NCBI GenBank assembly: GCA_017551425.1
Contig: JAFZLQ010000114.1
Location: forward strand, 1 to 7,323
Direction of reading: 5' to 3'
DNA length: 7,323 bases
Source: Bacteroidales bacterium
GTDB lineage: Bacteria; Bacteroidota; Bacteroidia; Bacteroidales; UBA932
Shown here: positions 1-7,323 of the stretch, piece by piece
How the letters are laid out: each line of letters opens with the position of its first letter
Numbering within the stretch: position 1 is the stretch's first letter
Program-made: the position numbers and the translations under genes
The notes under the pieces: generated by a model
Databases searched by the model: none
Told to the model about the DNA's origin: nothing
Seen by the model: the letters and a program-made list of their open reading frames with translations, nothing else

Positions 1-2
1 CC

Positions 3-2183
3 GCATCTGACGCATCCCTCGTCTCCGGCGCAGCCGGCACCACCCGTGCAATCCCCCGCCTGGGCATCCCCAGCACCGTCCTCGCCGACGGCCCTGCCGG
101 CCTCCGCATCAACCCCACGCGTCCCGGCACCGACCAGACCTGTGACTGCACCGGCTTCCCCGTGGGAACCGTGCTTGCATCAACCTGGAACGCCCCGCTG
201 GTGGAAGAGCTCACCGCAGCGATGGGTGAGGAGGTCAAGGAATACGGCGCCGACGTGCTCCTGGCCCCCGGTATGGACCTCCACCGCAACCCCCTGTGCG
301 GACGCAACTTCGAGTATTTCTCCGAGGATCCGCTCCTCAGCGGAAAGATGGCCGCTGCATACGTACGCGGCATCCAGAGCAACGGAGTGGGCGTGAGCGT
401 GAAGCATTACGCCGCCAACGACCAGGAAGTCAACCGCCAGAGCAACGACAGCCGCATGAACGCCAGGACCCTCCGCGAGATGGCGCTCAAGGGCTTCGAA
501 ATCGCAGTCAGGGAGTCCGATCCCTGGACTGTAATGTCGTCATACAACAAGGTAAACGGCGAATTCGCCCAGCAGAGCGAAGGCCTCCTCACCACCATCC
601 TGCGTGACGAATGGGGATTCAACGGCATCGTCATGACCGACTGGGGCAACAAGGCAGGCACCGTGGCCGCAGTGCATGCGGGCAACGACCTCATGGAGCC
701 CGGCATGCCCAACGAGATCGAGCGCATCATCGCCGCCGTGAAGGACGGAAGCCTCGCCGAGGCCGACCTCGACCGCAACGTGCGCAAGATGCTCCAGTAC
801 ATCGTCCGCACCCCCCGCTACGCCGGATACAAGTATTCCAACAAGCCCGACCTCAAGGCACACGCGGCCCTCGTGCGCAAAGCCACTCCCGAAGGACTCG
901 TACTTCTGGAGAACAACGGCGTACTGCCCCTGCAGGGCGTCAGGAGCGTGGCCCTCTACGGCACGGGTTCCTATGAATTCGTGGCCGGCGGCACCGGAAG
1001 CGGCAACGTGAACAAGGCCTATGTGCTCAACGTGGCCGACGGACTCCGCGAGAACGGGCTCGAGCCCGACAAAGACATCGAGACCTGGTACACCCAGTTC
1101 ATCCAGCTGGAGAAGACCAAGCATCGCCTGAACGGCGCCGGCGGATGGATGGGCCTCGCCCTCGGCGACCCCGTGATTCCCGAGATGGAGATCTCCCGCG
1201 CCTTCGTCGAGAAGAAGCTCGCCCAGACCGATGCAGCCATCCTCACCATCACCCGCAACGCCGGCGAAGGTGACGACCGCAAGGCCACCGACGGCGACTG
1301 GACCCTCACCGGAGCCGAGCGCGAGCTCATGCAGAACCTCGCCGACGTCTATCACGCCGCAGGCAAGAAACTCGTCGTGGTGCTCAACATCGGCGGCGTA
1401 ATCGAAACCGCATCCTGGAAGCACATCCCCGACGCAGTGCTGCTGGCATGGACTCCCGGCCAGGAAGGCGGCGGCGCGGTTGCAGACGTACTCTGCGGCA
1501 AGGCCAACCCTTCCGGAAAGCTCCCTATGACCTTCCCCGTAGCCTACTTCGACATTCCTTCGTCCTACAACTTCCCGTATAACTACAAGGGTGGCAACTC
1601 CATCGACCTTGCGGCCCTCATGGGAATGGGCAACAACCGCCGCACCCAGGTCAAGGATGTTGACTACACCGAATACAAAGAAGGCATCTGGGTAGGCTAC
1701 CGCTACTTCGGCACCGCCGGAAAGGAAGTCTCCTATCCCTTCGGCTACGGCATGAGCTACACCAGCTTCGAGTACGGAAAGCCCTCTGTGAAGGTTGCCA
1801 AGGACGGCACCGTTACCGCCAGCATCAGCGTAAAGAACGTGGGCAAGGTGGCAGGAAAAGAGGCCGTGCAGCTGTATGTCGCCGCCCCCGAGGCCGGCAT
1901 CGTGAAGCCCGCCAGCGAGCTCCGCGCATTCGGCAAGACCCGCGAGCTGCAGCCGGGCGAGTCGGAGACCCTGACCTTCTCCGTGGATCCTTACGCCCTG
2001 GCTTCCTTCAACGAGGCTGCCTCCGCCTGGGAGACCGCGGCAGGACAGTACGTCGCCCTCTTCGGCGCCTCCAGCGCAGATATCCGCGGCGAGGCCAAGT
2101 TCAAGATCGCCAAGCCCCAGAGCTGGCCGGTCCATCCCGTCTGCCTCCCCGAGAAGCCCATCGAGGAGATCAAAGTCAAATAG
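3..2183 (+). CDS. Glycoside hydrolase family 3 beta-glucosidase-type enzyme, N-terminus missing
   Basis: GH3 exo-glycosidase, expected to release terminal beta-linked sugar (most likely glucose) from oligosaccharides or glycosides by a retaining mechanism. The frame is open from base 3 (727 codons including the stop TAG at 2181-2183). The GTG at 162 is internal, because conserved GH3 sequence precedes it. In visible numbering: a TIM-barrel domain to about 255, with LADGPAGLR (D29), the substrate-binding VKH pair (K134, H135) and nucleophile D213 in VMTDWG (bases 639-641); an alpha/beta sandwich about 297-510, with acid/base E422 in AGEGDDR (bases 1266-1268); and a C-terminal fibronectin-III-like domain about 620-691. 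From memory, it aligns closely with Thermotoga neapolitana Bgl3B (D58, K163, D242, E458), with a constant offset of 29 up to the nucleophile. About 30 residues plus any signal peptide are therefore missing. Location in the cell and exact specificity (glucosidase or xylosidase) cannot be read. It is convergent with the regulator. Confidence 0.95.
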   Translation, partial: ASDASLVSGAAGTTRAIPRLGIPSTVLADGPAGLRINPTRPGTDQTCDCTGFPVGTVLASTWNAPLVEELTAAMGEEVKEYGADVLLAPGMDLHRNPLCGRNFEYFSEDPLLSGKMAAAYVRGIQSNGVGVSVKHYAANDQEVNRQSNDSRMNARTLREMALKGFEIAVRESDPWTVMSSYNKVNGEFAQQSEGLLTTILRDEWGFNGIVMTDWGNKAGTVAAVHAGNDLMEPGMPNEIERIIAAVKDGSLAEADLDRNVRKMLQYIVRTPRYAGYKYSNKPDLKAHAALVRKATPEGLVLLENNGVLPLQGVRSVALYGTGSYEFVAGGTGSGNVNKAYVLNVADGLRENGLEPDKDIETWYTQFIQLEKTKHRLNGAGGWMGLALGDPVIPEMEISRAFVEKKLAQTDAAILTITRNAGEGDDRKATDGDWTLTGAERELMQNLADVYHAAGKKLVVVLNIGGVIETASWKHIPDAVLLAWTPGQEGGGAVADVLCGKANPSGKLPMTFPVAYFDIPSSYNFPYNYKGGNSIDLAALMGMGNNRRTQVKDVDYTEYKEGIWVGYRYFGTAGKEVSYPFGYGMSYTSFEYGKPSVKVAKDGTVTASISVKNVGKVAGKEAVQLYVAAPEAGIVKPASELRAFGKTRELQPGESETLTFSVDPYALASFNEAASAWETAAGQYVALFGASSADIRGEAKFKIAKPQSWPVHPVCLPEKPIEEIKVK

Positions 2184-2204
2184 CTGACATTCAGCAACAT
2201 ACTT

Positions 2205-2238
2205 AAACTGCCTGCGGTGTTTTAACCGCAGGCAGTTT
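2205..2238. terminator. Bidirectional intrinsic terminator between convergent genes
   Basis: A perfect 14-bp inverted repeat (arms 2205-2218 and 2225-2238, core CTGCCTGCGGT) encloses a 6-base loop, GTTTTA. The left arm begins with AAA and the right arm ends with TTT, so a short U tract follows the GC-rich stem in RNA from either strand. It starts 22 bases after the GH3 stop and ends 39 bases beyond the regulator stop. This placement suits termination of both converging transcripts. The U tract is short and interrupted (TTTCGTTA), so efficiency is uncertain. Nothing else is seen in the 93-base gap. Confidence 0.85.
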
Positions 2239-2276
2239 CGTTATCTGACTGATTACGAGCTACTTAGCTTTGCGCG

Positions 2277-5200
2277 CTATCCTCTGAACTCCGAGGGCGG
2301 AACGCCGAACTGCTTCTTGAAGGAAGTGGAGAAGTGCGAGAGGGTGTTGAATCCGGTCATGTAGGCGATTTCCGACATGTTGAACTTGCCCTCGCGCAGC
2401 AGGTCTGCGGCGCGGTTGAGCTTGTACCGGCGGAAGAAGACGGAGGGATTCTCGCCGGTGAGGCCCTTTACCTTGTAATAGAACTTGGTACGGGAAATCT
2501 TCATCATCTCGGATATGCGGATAATGTCGAGGTCGGCGTTCGCCAGCTCCTTCTCCATAAGGGCGTAGAGCTCGTTCATGAAGGCGGCGTCGCGAGGCGA
2601 TAGGGCCTCGGGGGCGATCTCCTCGGTGGTGGTGACGCTTCCCAGCTGGCGGTGCAGCTTCTCGCGGTTCTCCAGGAGGGATTTTACCAGAGCCAGCAGA
2701 TAGGCCGGCTGGAAGGGCTTGGTAACGTAGGCGTCGGCGCCCTTGTCGAGTCCCGCCACCTGATTCTCCACGGCCACCTTGGCCGTAACGAGCACCACTG
2801 GTATGTGGCTGAGCTGCAGGTCGTTCTTGACGGCCTCGCAGAGCTCGTAGCCGCTCTTCCCGGGCATCACCACGTCTGAAATCACCAGGTCCGGCACATT
2901 CTCCTCCATGCCGGACAGCGCAGAGGCTGCGTCGAAATAGACGGACACGCGGTACATGGGGGACAGCATCACCTTAAGGTAGTTGGCGATGTCTATGTCG
3001 TCGTCAACCACGGCGATGTGCTTCTTCTCGGCGTCGGACTCCACAGCACTGGCCGGCATGGCCACGGCAGCGTCGTGGATCTGGAGCTGCGGCGTCTCGG
3101 ACGTACGCTCGTCCTCGGTATAGGACGATGCGCTCACCGGCAGTACCACGCTGAACATCGCCCCGCCCTCGGGACGGTTCCACGCTTTGATGTATCCGTG
3201 ATGCAGGCCCGTCAGCACACGGGCATAATACAGGCCGATGCCGGAGCCCTGCCCCTTGTGCCCGCCGGTCTGGTAGAAGCGCTCGAATATCTTCTCAAGC
3301 TCTCCTTCCGGGATGCCGGGGCCGGAATCGGCAACGGAAATCTGGGCGTACTGGCCATCGGTATCCGCCTCGGTAAGAGGGAATTGCGCAGCTGCGGACG
3401 AACGCGGCACCACGTCGAACCCGAGCGACACCTTGCCTCCGGAAGGGGTGAACTTCATGGCGTTGGACAGCAGGTTCATGACTATCTTCTGCATCTTGTC
3501 CGCATCGACCCACATGGTGAACGAATCCTCCAGGCCGTAGGTGCTGAACTCTATGCCCTTGGACTCCGCGTTGAAGCGGAAGAGCCCCGCGATGTCGCGC
3601 AGCGGCTCCAGGACGTCTATCTTTGCAACCTTCATCTGCAGCTTGCTGTTGCCGATACGGTTGAAGTCGAGCAGCTGCCCCACCAGCGAAAGCATCCATG
3701 CGGCGTTGCGCTGGATGATGCTCACCAGCTGGCGGTCCTGCCCCTTGACACCCTCGGATGCGGCCAGCTGCGACACCGGACCGGCAATCATGGTCAGAGG
3801 CGTACGGAACTCATGCGCCACGTTGGAGAAGTAGTTCATCTGGATGCGGTTGAGCGCCTTCTCGGCCTCTCGCGCCGCCTCCGCCTGCTCGCGCTCGCGC
3901 CTCTCAGCCCTGATATGGGCCGCCGCACGCTTGCGCACACGCCTTACGTGACGGAACAGGCGGAACAGGACGTAGGCCACCGCAAGCACCAGCACGGAGA
4001 ATAGCAGTATGGCCCACCAGCTCTCGTACCAAGGAGGCAACACCTTGATATTCAGTGACTCCTCGGTCTCGGTTATGCTGTGGCTGCCGTCGGCTATGCG
4101 CACCCGGAACCTGTAGCTGCCCGCAGGCAGGTTGGCGTAATATGCCTCATGTCCGGTGCCGAGGCGTATCCAGTATTTGTCGAATCCCTCCAGCTTGTAG
4201 GCGTAGCGTATCTGCTCCAGGCCGCTGTAGTCCAGGGCCGCAAACGATATGCTGAAGCCGTTCTGGCTGTGCCTGATGGTGACATCCGGCTTCTCGCAGA
4301 GTTCCGCCTGGATGGGACCGTCTTCCGAAGGACGCACAAGCTGGTTGTGTATGCGCAGGTCTTCAAAGACGAGCGGCACGGTGCGGCGGGCAGGGGCGTC
4401 CATGGGGTTGAACCAGGTGATGCCGTGCGTGCCGCCGAAGACCAGCGTGCCGTCCGGCAGCAGGCAGCTGGCGCGGTCCGAGAACTGGTTCCCCCCTATG
4501 CCGTCGGCCTCGAAATAATGCACGAACTCCCCTACGGTGCGGTCGTACTTGCCCAGGCCGTTCATGGTCGATACCCAGATGTTGCCGTGGCGGTCTTCCT
4601 GCATGGCGCAGATGTCGGGGCAGGGCGCGCCGTCCACGGGGGCGACTGAACCCGTACCGGCACTGCGGCGGATGATTCCGTTGCCCACGGTGCCTAGCCA
4701 GACGTCTCCCGCATCGTCCTTGAACAGGCATGAGGGGATGACTAGCGAGCGCCGCAGCTGCCCGGACAGCTCCTCGGGCGAAACCTGGGCCTGGGTGGCC
4801 TCCATGCTGTATGTGTTGACCTCTGCGGGGAAGCGTCCGAAGCAGGCCACCGTCAGGCGCCCGGGCTCGCGCAGCAGCATGTCTGTGACCGACGTCCATT
4901 CTTCAGGCCCGGCAAGGGGCACCTGGCTGACGCTGCGGTCCGATTTGTCGTAACGCACCAGCGCGGGGCCGAAGCCGCCTATCCAGATGCAGCCGCGGTC
5001 GTCCTCCGCAATGCATGAAGGGCTGAATGCGAATACGGTATCCACGGGCCTGAAGCGCCTGCCGTCCCATTTGCAGCGCACCGCGCGCATCTTGTCCGTG
5101 AACAGGAGCCAGTAATCCCCGGCGGAATCGCAGAAGAGACGGGTGATGCGTATGTATCCCACCCCGGAATCCTGGATCAGATAGCCCAGTGGCACGTTTT

Positions 5201-6335
5201 CCAGCTTGCCGTCGGATAATCCGTATCGCCACAGGCCGTCCCGCAGGGTGGTGATCCAGAGGTTGCCCGATTTGTCTGTATCCAGTGAAACGACCGTCTT
5301 GCCGGCAAAGGCGCCGGACAGGAACTTGTTGCCGCCGAACTGGCTTGCAGTGGCGTGCGATACGGTCCAGCCCTGGTCGGTGGTGCCGAACCAGAGGTTG
5401 CCGCCGCTGTCGCGGAATATGGTGCGCACCTCCGTGGAAGGCACGATGTACGGGAAGTCGGCATCGTCCTGATGGCTGAGGCTTTCGCGCGTTCGGTTGT
5501 AGTTGAAGAAGCCTTTGCCGATGACTCCGAGAAGGATGGAATTGTCCGAGACGGCGTAAATCATGTCCACGTCGCCCCCCATTATGCGGGGCTCCCTGCG
5601 TATGGCGGCGGGAAGGTCCTTGGGAGCGAGGGTCCTGGCGTCCAGGATGCTGAGTGCGCCCATGCCGGCGAACCACAGCTCGTCGCGGCCCGCATCGCAC
5701 ATGTGGTAGGACTGATGCGGCAGCGTAAGCGATTGAATCTCAGAGAAATCGCGCGCGTCATAGACCTTCAGCGTCCAGCCCATGTCCGTAACCGCCAGCA
5801 GGCGTCCGTCCTTCATGAGGACCACCTGGCCGGCGAATGCGGCGAGCTCGCGTATGACGGGGCGCAGGGCGTCCTGGGCGCCGTCGTAAACATAAAGGGT
5901 GCTTCCGTTGGAGAAGAAGATGCGGCCGTCGCGGCCGTCCATTATGGACGATATGGACAGGAATCCTATGGGCGATTCCACCCGGTGCCACTCACCGCCG
6001 GGCGTAAGGAAGGCCACTCCGCTCACGGTGGCGGCCCAGATGGTGCCGTCGGAGGCGGCAAGGATGGCGGATACCTGATTGTCCGGCAGGCCCGAGGAGT
6101 CGTCGGTGGAGAAATACTGGTGATAGGTATGGCCGTCGTACTTGTCAAGGCCCCTGAAGGTGGCGAACCAGATGTGCCCACGGGGATCCTGGGCTATGGC
6201 GTTAACACGGCTGTTCGACAGGCGGTCCGAGAGCACCACGGCTCCGGGAGTTTCCTGCTGCGAGGGCTGCACCTCGCTGCAGGAGGCGGCCGTCAGAAGC
6301 ACGAAAGCCGATATCAGGAAGTGGCGTAATTTCAT
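2277..6335 (-). CDS. Hybrid two-component system sensor kinase/AraC-family regulator (HTCS)
   Basis: Complete 1352-residue one-protein signalling system of the Bacteroidota HTCS type, which usually senses oligosaccharides in the periplasm and activates polysaccharide-utilisation genes. Order: signal peptide with lipobox-like TAAS-C19; about 14 propeller blades (32-650, many with D-x-x-G-x-I/L-W), fitting two seven-bladed propellers; Y_Y_Y domain (about 695-765); one transmembrane helix (about 773-793); a basic, probably coiled-coil linker (794-830); HisKA with H841 in AHEFRTP; HATPase with N958, DSGPG (1003-1007) and GQGSGIGL (1028-1035); receiver with D1111-D1113, phosphoacceptor D1154, T1184 and K1206; AraC-type double helix-turn-helix (about 1262-1350). 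All catalytic motifs look intact. I chose the ATG at 6335 because the signal peptide starts there. An in-frame ATG at 6401 would add 22 non-signal-like residues and cover the promoter repeats. No usable Shine-Dalgarno is seen; AGAGG lies only one base before the ATG. The ligand is unknown. Confidence 0.96.
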   Translation of the reverse strand: MKLRHFLISAFVLLTAASCSEVQPSQQETPGAVVLSDRLSNSRVNAIAQDPRGHIWFATFRGLDKYDGHTYHQYFSTDDSSGLPDNQVSAILAASDGTIWAATVSGVAFLTPGGEWHRVESPIGFLSISSIMDGRDGRIFFSNGSTLYVYDGAQDALRPVIRELAAFAGQVVLMKDGRLLAVTDMGWTLKVYDARDFSEIQSLTLPHQSYHMCDAGRDELWFAGMGALSILDARTLAPKDLPAAIRREPRIMGGDVDMIYAVSDNSILLGVIGKGFFNYNRTRESLSHQDDADFPYIVPSTEVRTIFRDSGGNLWFGTTDQGWTVSHATASQFGGNKFLSGAFAGKTVVSLDTDKSGNLWITTLRDGLWRYGLSDGKLENVPLGYLIQDSGVGYIRITRLFCDSAGDYWLLFTDKMRAVRCKWDGRRFRPVDTVFAFSPSCIAEDDRGCIWIGGFGPALVRYDKSDRSVSQVPLAGPEEWTSVTDMLLREPGRLTVACFGRFPAEVNTYSMEATQAQVSPEELSGQLRRSLVIPSCLFKDDAGDVWLGTVGNGIIRRSAGTGSVAPVDGAPCPDICAMQEDRHGNIWVSTMNGLGKYDRTVGEFVHYFEADGIGGNQFSDRASCLLPDGTLVFGGTHGITWFNPMDAPARRTVPLVFEDLRIHNQLVRPSEDGPIQAELCEKPDVTIRHSQNGFSISFAALDYSGLEQIRYAYKLEGFDKYWIRLGTGHEAYYANLPAGSYRFRVRIADGSHSITETEESLNIKVLPPWYESWWAILLFSVLVLAVAYVLFRLFRHVRRVRKRAAAHIRAERREREQAEAAREAEKALNRIQMNYFSNVAHEFRTPLTMIAGPVSQLAASEGVKGQDRQLVSIIQRNAAWMLSLVGQLLDFNRIGNSKLQMKVAKIDVLEPLRDIAGLFRFNAESKGIEFSTYGLEDSFTMWVDADKMQKIVMNLLSNAMKFTPSGGKVSLGFDVVPRSSAAAQFPLTEADTDGQYAQISVADSGPGIPEGELEKIFERFYQTGGHKGQGSGIGLYYARVLTGLHHGYIKAWNRPEGGAMFSVVLPVSASSYTEDERTSETPQLQIHDAAVAMPASAVESDAEKKHIAVVDDDIDIANYLKVMLSPMYRVSVYFDAASALSGMEENVPDLVISDVVMPGKSGYELCEAVKNDLQLSHIPVVLVTAKVAVENQVAGLDKGADAYVTKPFQPAYLLALVKSLLENREKLHRQLGSVTTTEEIAPEALSPRDAAFMNELYALMEKELANADLDIIRISEMMKISRTKFYYKVKGLTGENPSVFFRRYKLNRAADLLREGKFNMSEIAYMTGFNTLSHFSTSFKKQFGVPPSEFRG

Positions 6336-6370
6336 ACCTCTAATATAGTGTTTTTCTGCTGAAATCTGAC

Positions 6371-6403
6371 TTTTTGAACAAATCCGAAGATTTTTGAACA
6401 AAT
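6371..6403. repeat. Paired 13-bp direct repeats in the divergent promoter region, candidate operator
   Basis: The 13-mer TTTTTGAACAAAT occurs exactly twice, at 6371-6383 and 6391-6403, with a 20-bp start-to-start distance, close to two helical turns. Each copy contains the small palindrome TTTG-AA-CAAA. The pair starts 36 bases upstream of the regulator start and ends 98 bases before the esterase start. AraC-family proteins often bind direct repeats about two turns apart, so these may be operator sites for the adjacent regulator. That role is inferred from geometry only. Confidence 0.6.
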
Positions 6404-6472
6404 AAATCTTATTGTACGCACACGTGGAAAAGCATTTGAAAATGGCAGAAAACGATTGGGCGGGATATGTCC

Positions 6473-6480
6473 TATTTTTG
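6473..6480 (+). promoter_or_regulatory. Bacteroidota-type -7 promoter element for the esterase gene
   Basis: TATTTTTG matches the Bacteroidota primary-sigma -7 consensus TAnnTTTG at every defined base. It would start transcription at about 6486-6488, leaving a leader of roughly 15 bases before the ATG at 6502. No TTTG -33 element lies 19-21 bases upstream; the nearest candidate is ATTGG at 6455-6459, only 14 bases away. A promoter with a good -7 and no -33 is compatible with activator dependence, which is an inference. Confidence 0.5.
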
Positions 6481-6501
6481 TATCACTAAAACTATCCGCT
6501 C

Positions 6502-7323
6502 ATGGCACTCAAACAACTGACCGCTCTTTTCTGCCTCTCCGTCATCATCTCCGCATGCAGTTGCGGCGGGAATTCCCGCAACGTCAAGGAGGCAGGAGAA
6601 CTTGAGACTTCCGCCAGACACACCACCGTCTCCATCAAGTCCGGTCCCGTCGCCGGCTACGTGGACGACGGCGTTTTCATCTACAAGGGCATCCCTTACG
6701 CCAAGGCCGAAAGGTTCATGCCTCCGGTGGACCCGGATCCCTGGACCGACGTCCGTCCGAGCCGCGCCTACGGCCCCACCTGTCCCCAGGACAAGCGCGC
6801 CGGCTGGTATTCAGACGACCAGGCCTTCGCAATGCACTGGGACGACGGCTTCCCGGATGAAGACTGCCTCCGCGTGAACGTCTGGACCGCAGGTATAAAC
6901 GACGGCGCCAAACGTCCCGTCATGGTATGGCTCCACGGCGGAGGATTCCGCGCCGGCAGCGGCCAGGAGCTCATCAGCTACGACGGAGCGGCCCTCGCCC
7001 GTGACCACGGAGTGGTGGTCGTCACCCTCAACCATCGCCTCAACGTGCTCGGATTCCTCGACCTGAGCGCATACGGCGCCAAGTATGCCAGGAGCGGCAA
7101 CGCCGGCATGCTGGACATCGTAAAGGCGCTCGAGTGGGTGCGCGACAACATCGCCTCCTTCGGCGGAGACCCCGGCAACGTGACCATTTTCGGCCAGAGC
7201 GGCGGCGGCGGAAAGGTCTGCACGCTCATGGCGATGCCGTCGGCGAAGGGCCTGTTCGGCAGGGCCATCGTACAGAGCGGATCCATCACCGAACTCGCCA
7301 CCACCGCATGCTCCCGCAGGGTC
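6502..7323 (+). CDS. Lipoprotein type-B carboxylesterase, C-terminus missing
   Basis: Serine esterase of the type-B carboxylesterase family (alpha/beta hydrolase, related to p-nitrobenzyl esterases), cut by the window end. 274 residues are visible of a usual 500-550. Residues 1-18 form a lipoprotein signal peptide with lipobox ISA-C19. No acidic run follows the cysteine, so surface export by the Bacteroidota lipoprotein export signal is not indicated and a periplasm-facing anchor is more likely. Family marks: GIPYAKA near the N-terminus; C94 in YGPTC and C122 in DEDCL, a likely disulfide; EDCLRVNVW (120-128), matching the second family signature; oxyanion-hole HGGGF (145-149); nucleophile S233 in FGQSGGGG (bases 7198-7200). 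The acidic and histidine members of the triad lie beyond the window. The ATG at 6502 is chosen because the signal peptide begins there; no Shine-Dalgarno precedes it. It is divergent from the regulator. The natural substrate (acetyl, feruloyl or other ester) is unknown. Confidence 0.93.
   Translation, partial: MALKQLTALFCLSVIISACSCGGNSRNVKEAGELETSARHTTVSIKSGPVAGYVDDGVFIYKGIPYAKAERFMPPVDPDPWTDVRPSRAYGPTCPQDKRAGWYSDDQAFAMHWDDGFPDEDCLRVNVWTAGINDGAKRPVMVWLHGGGFRAGSGQELISYDGAALARDHGVVVVTLNHRLNVLGFLDLSAYGAKYARSGNAGMLDIVKALEWVRDNIASFGGDPGNVTIFGQSGGGGKVCTLMAMPSAKGLFGRAIVQSGSITELATTACSRRV

Noticed and set aside
162..164. GTG at 162 as the GH3 start codon
   Set aside because: The frame is open back to base 3 and the upstream residues include the conserved substrate-binding LADGPAGLR segment, so the true start lies before the window.
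540..2135. A 531-codon open frame on the minus strand, antisense to the GH3 gene
   Set aside because: It lies wholly inside a gene with clear catalytic motifs. Its translation is low in complexity (rich in Gly, Val, Ala and Leu) and has no recognisable domain. Long antisense frames are expected in GC-rich genes with strong third-position C bias.
3018..4004. A 328-codon plus-strand open frame across the kinase part of the regulator gene
   Set aside because: It is antisense to conserved HisKA, HATPase and receiver motifs. Its product is rich in His, Arg, Leu and Gly with no domain, a typical shadow frame.
5355..6329. A 324-codon plus-strand open frame opposite the propeller-coding part of the regulator gene
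   Set aside because: It mirrors the repetitive propeller-coding sequence, has no signal peptide or recognisable motif, and no promoter or start signal was found.
6340..6347. TATATTAG on the minus strand as a -7 element for the regulator
   Set aside because: It matches TAnnTTTG at five of six defined bases, but it ends only four bases before the ATG, so transcription would begin at or after the start codon. No TTTG lies at the proper -33 distance.
6336..6401. Upstream in-frame ATG at 6401 extending the regulator by 22 residues
   Set aside because: The added residues are polar and basic and would bury the signal peptide. The stretch is AT-rich non-coding-like sequence holding the paired direct repeats. 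The ATG at 6335 directly begins a canonical signal peptide.
6420..6425. CACGTG-type palindrome in the divergent intergenic region as an operator
   Set aside because: It is only a six-base palindrome with no second copy nearby, so chance occurrence is likely.

Overview
The window looks like part of a carbohydrate-utilisation locus from a GC-rich member of the Bacteroidota, probably Bacteroidales. Three things support this. The centre is a one-piece hybrid two-component regulator with a sensor, kinase, receiver and AraC-type DNA-binding domain, an architecture characteristic of that phylum. No start codon has a convincing Shine-Dalgarno sequence. The only good promoter match is to the Bacteroidota -7 consensus TAnnTTTG. 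The genus cannot be fixed from this sequence.

Layout: (1) positions 3-2183, plus strand: a glycoside hydrolase family 3 beta-glucosidase-type enzyme that lacks its first few dozen residues because the window begins inside it. (2) positions 2184-2276: a 93-base convergent gap with a perfect 14-bp hairpin that probably terminates transcription from both sides. (3) positions 2277-6335, minus strand: a complete 1352-residue hybrid two-component sensor/regulator with a predicted lipoprotein-type signal peptide. (4) positions 6336-6501: a 166-base AT-rich divergent intergenic region with two exact copies of a 13-bp element spaced 20 bp apart, and a Bacteroidota-type -7 element facing right. (5) positions 6502-7323, plus strand: the first 274 residues of a lipoprotein type-B carboxylesterase, cut off by the window end.

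How they may work together (inference): the regulator senses a periplasmic ligand, most likely an oligosaccharide or glycoside, through its double propeller. It autophosphorylates in the cytoplasm and switches on nearby genes through its AraC domain. The esterase would remove ester-linked groups and the GH3 enzyme would release terminal sugars. No SusC/SusD pair, transposase, tRNA, rRNA, CRISPR array or phage gene is visible. I do not see a wholly new system. The least explained elements are the paired 13-bp repeats, the possible lipid anchor on the sensor and the identity of its ligand.
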